In this document: positions 62,590-64,000 of the stretch, piece by piece | Layout of the letters: every line of letters begins with the position of its first letter | Position numbering within the stretch: the first letter of the stretch is position 1 | DNA from: Ammoniphilus oxalaticus | Lineage (GTDB): Bacteria; Bacillota; Bacilli; Aneurinibacillales; RAOX-1 | Assembly (NCBI RefSeq): GCF_003609605.1 | Contig: NZ_MCHY01000009.1 | Span: forward strand, 613,058-677,057 | Direction: 5' to 3' | Length of the DNA: 64,000 nucleotides | Notes under the pieces: model-generated | Seen by the model: only the letters and a program-made list of their open reading frames with translations | Database searches by the model: none | Told to the model about the DNA's origin: nothing | Translations under genes and position numbers: made by a program

Positions 62590-63777
62590 ATGAAGAAAAT
62601 TTTGATTATGATGACCAGTATGAATATTGGCGGAGTGGAAAAATCGTTGGTGTCTCTCCTATCCGAAATCCCGAAAGATCAATTTGAGATCACCCTATTG
62701 TTATTAGAGAAAAAGGGCGGGTTTTTGGAACATGTCCCTGAATGGGTGAGAGTGGTGGAGGTTAACTGGTATCAAGATATTAAACCAATTATTATGCAAC
62801 CGCCACATGAGACCGTACAGGGGTATCTTAAAAACAAGCAGTACCTTAAGATCCCGTTTTTTATTGCTTCCTATTATATATCCAAATACTTTGATAATCG
62901 ATACGTCTATTACCGCCATGTTATGAAGGAAGTGCCTGAATGGACAGAGACGTATGATGTAGCGATCAGTTATCAGGGTCCGACTGATATTATTGACTTT
63001 TTTGTAGCAAATAAAGTAAGAGCAAAGAAAAAAATATCCTGGATTCATTTTGATATATCCAAACACCTGATTAATCAGAAATTATATGAAAGATTGTATA
63101 AGCAATACGACCAGATATTTGCGGTTTCAAATGAAGCAAGATCTTGTCTTGTTGGGAAGATTCCTTCGATTAAAAACAAAACGGATGTCTTTTATAATAT
63201 CGTCCCAGAAACGTTGATATGGGAGATGTCACAGGAAGAAATCGAATTTGATCAAGATTACCAAGGGATAAAAATTGTAACTGTCGGAAGGCTCTCTTTT
63301 GAGAAAGGACAAGATTTGGCGATCAAAACGCTAGCCAAACTTCGCGCCGAAGGAATAGAAGTTAGGTGGTACTGTATTGGAGAGGGGAACTATCGAATGG
63401 ATTGTAAAAAGTTAATTGAACATTATGGTTTGGAAGACGATTTTATGTTACTTGGCGCAACAGTGAATCCGTATCCGTACATTGCAAAAGCTGATATTTA
63501 TGTCCAAACCTCAAGACATGAAGGCTATTGTTTGACCCTCGCTGAGGCCAAGTGTTTACAAAAACCGATAGTAACGACAAACTTTATTGGCGCTTACGAA
63601 CAAATTATAGATGGTGAGACGGGGTATATTGTTGAATGTGATGCAGAGGAACTTTATCAAAGGATTCAATATCTTGGAGAAGAACGCCTCGAACGAGAGA
63701 GGTTGGAAAATAATTTATCCAACATAATACATGATTCAGAAAAGGGGTTCATGAGCATATTTAATATATTTAACTAA
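62590..63777 (+). CDS. GT4 glycosyltransferase (GG-x-E family, copy 4)
   Basis: 395 aa; GGAGGGATAAGG precedes ATG 62590. MTSMNIGGVEKSLVSLLSEIPKDQFEITLLLLEKKGGFLEHVP, SWIHFDIS, GRLSFEKGQDLAIKTLAKL and TSRHEGYCLTLAEAKCLQKPIVTTNF line up with copy 3 over most of the length. Probably adds the next residue of the same repeat unit or a closely related one. Confidence 0.9.
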   Translation: MKKILIMMTSMNIGGVEKSLVSLLSEIPKDQFEITLLLLEKKGGFLEHVPEWVRVVEVNWYQDIKPIIMQPPHETVQGYLKNKQYLKIPFFIASYYISKYFDNRYVYYRHVMKEVPEWTETYDVAISYQGPTDIIDFFVANKVRAKKKISWIHFDISKHLINQKLYERLYKQYDQIFAVSNEARSCLVGKIPSIKNKTDVFYNIVPETLIWEMSQEEIEFDQDYQGIKIVTVGRLSFEKGQDLAIKTLAKLRAEGIEVRWYCIGEGNYRMDCKKLIEHYGLEDDFMLLGATVNPYPYIAKADIYVQTSRHEGYCLTLAEAKCLQKPIVTTNFIGAYEQIIDGETGYIVECDAEELYQRIQYLGEERLERERLENNLSNIIHDSEKGFMSIFNIFN

Positions 63778-63792
63778 AGAAGGTGTAACCAA

Positions 63793-64000
63793 TTGATAGA
63801 ATCAACGCAAAAATTACTTAGAATGTTTAACAAGAAAGAAAAGAAAAAGCTGTTGATCATATTTTTTATGATATTTGTAGCGGCAATATTAGAGACGGTT
63901 GGTATTGGCCTTATCGTACCGTTCGTTACCATTGTAACGGAACCTAGTCTTATTCAAGAACAAGCGATTTTAGCTTATGTATATGATCTTTTTCAATTTC
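63793..64000 (+). CDS. ABC exporter (MsbA/HetA-like), 5' part only
   Basis: Partial: begins at TTG 63793 (GAAGGTG 7 nt upstream) and runs off the window. The 69 visible residues include a basic start (MFNKKEKKKLL) and the first exporter helix IIFFMIFVAAILETVGIGLIVPFVTIVTEP, the typical helix 1 of polysaccharide- or lipid-flipping ABC exporters. In this operon it could be the flippase for the lipid-linked repeat unit. Confidence 0.75.
   Translation, partial: MIESTQKLLRMFNKKEKKKLLIIFFMIFVAAILETVGIGLIVPFVTIVTEPSLIQEQAILAYVYDLFQF

Overview
The window looks like a chromosomal segment of a Gram-positive, endospore-type Bacillota (Bacillales, perhaps a Paenibacillaceae or Alicyclobacillaceae relative). 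The reasons are strong AGGAGG ribosome-binding sites, frequent TTG/GTG starts, a SinI/SinR pair, an epsA-O-like exopolysaccharide operon, VanZ-family proteins, HU and Firmicute-type ABC systems. I cannot name the genus from sequence alone.

Layout. 0-7 kb: an HxlR regulator, a proline-rich anchored protein, a large lipoprotein, very small ORFs, and a formate dehydrogenase (fdhF) whose in-frame TGA is almost certainly selenocysteine, with a SECIS hairpin directly after it. 7.5-11.4 kb: a Fur-boxed ferric iron ABC importer (fbpABC, minus strand). 11.4-17.1 kb: a UDG-like protein, a GGDEF protein and a small anchored protein between repeat-rich, GC-skewed intergenic islands. 17-24 kb: purC, a cytochrome P450, a VOC protein, a VanZ protein and a polar amino acid ABC importer. 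23.7-28.5 kb: a MarR regulator plus a heterodimeric ABC exporter. 29-38 kb: a second VanZ protein, gdhA, galE, an HTH/RHH protein, HU, a decayed IS1595-like transposase, and an MFS pump with its MarR regulator. 38.7-64 kb: sinI, a SinR-box-preceded small gene, a four-gene HPr-kinase/PqqD/nucleotidyltransferase/S26-peptidase cassette, sinR, and a long EPS operon that runs off the right edge.

How the biofilm part fits together. Palindromes of the form GTTC-N8-GAAC, with the SinR half-site AAAGAAC, sit in the -35/-10 spacer of the sinR promoter and of the eps promoter, and on the -10 of the divergent HPr-kinase cassette. One more lies between epsB and epsC, and a variant precedes a 62-aa gene. 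SinI (38.7 kb) should relieve all of them at once. Between epsB and epsC, where Bacilli carry the EAR antitermination RNA, lies a structured leader with a strong terminator. At least one further terminator-like hairpin occurs inside the operon.

The most unusual material is intergenic. Four islands carry 25-nt imperfect palindromes (arms TGTAARGG and CCYTTACA) at almost fixed spacings of 50-51, 61 and 50 bp. One island has expanded into seven 111-112-bp tandem units (14 palindromes). Two further dispersed families, an AT-rich 23-mer (about 20 copies) and a 22-mer occurring as 52-bp-spaced pairs, lie in or next to these islands. I do not recognise these elements; I consider them the best candidate for something undescribed here.
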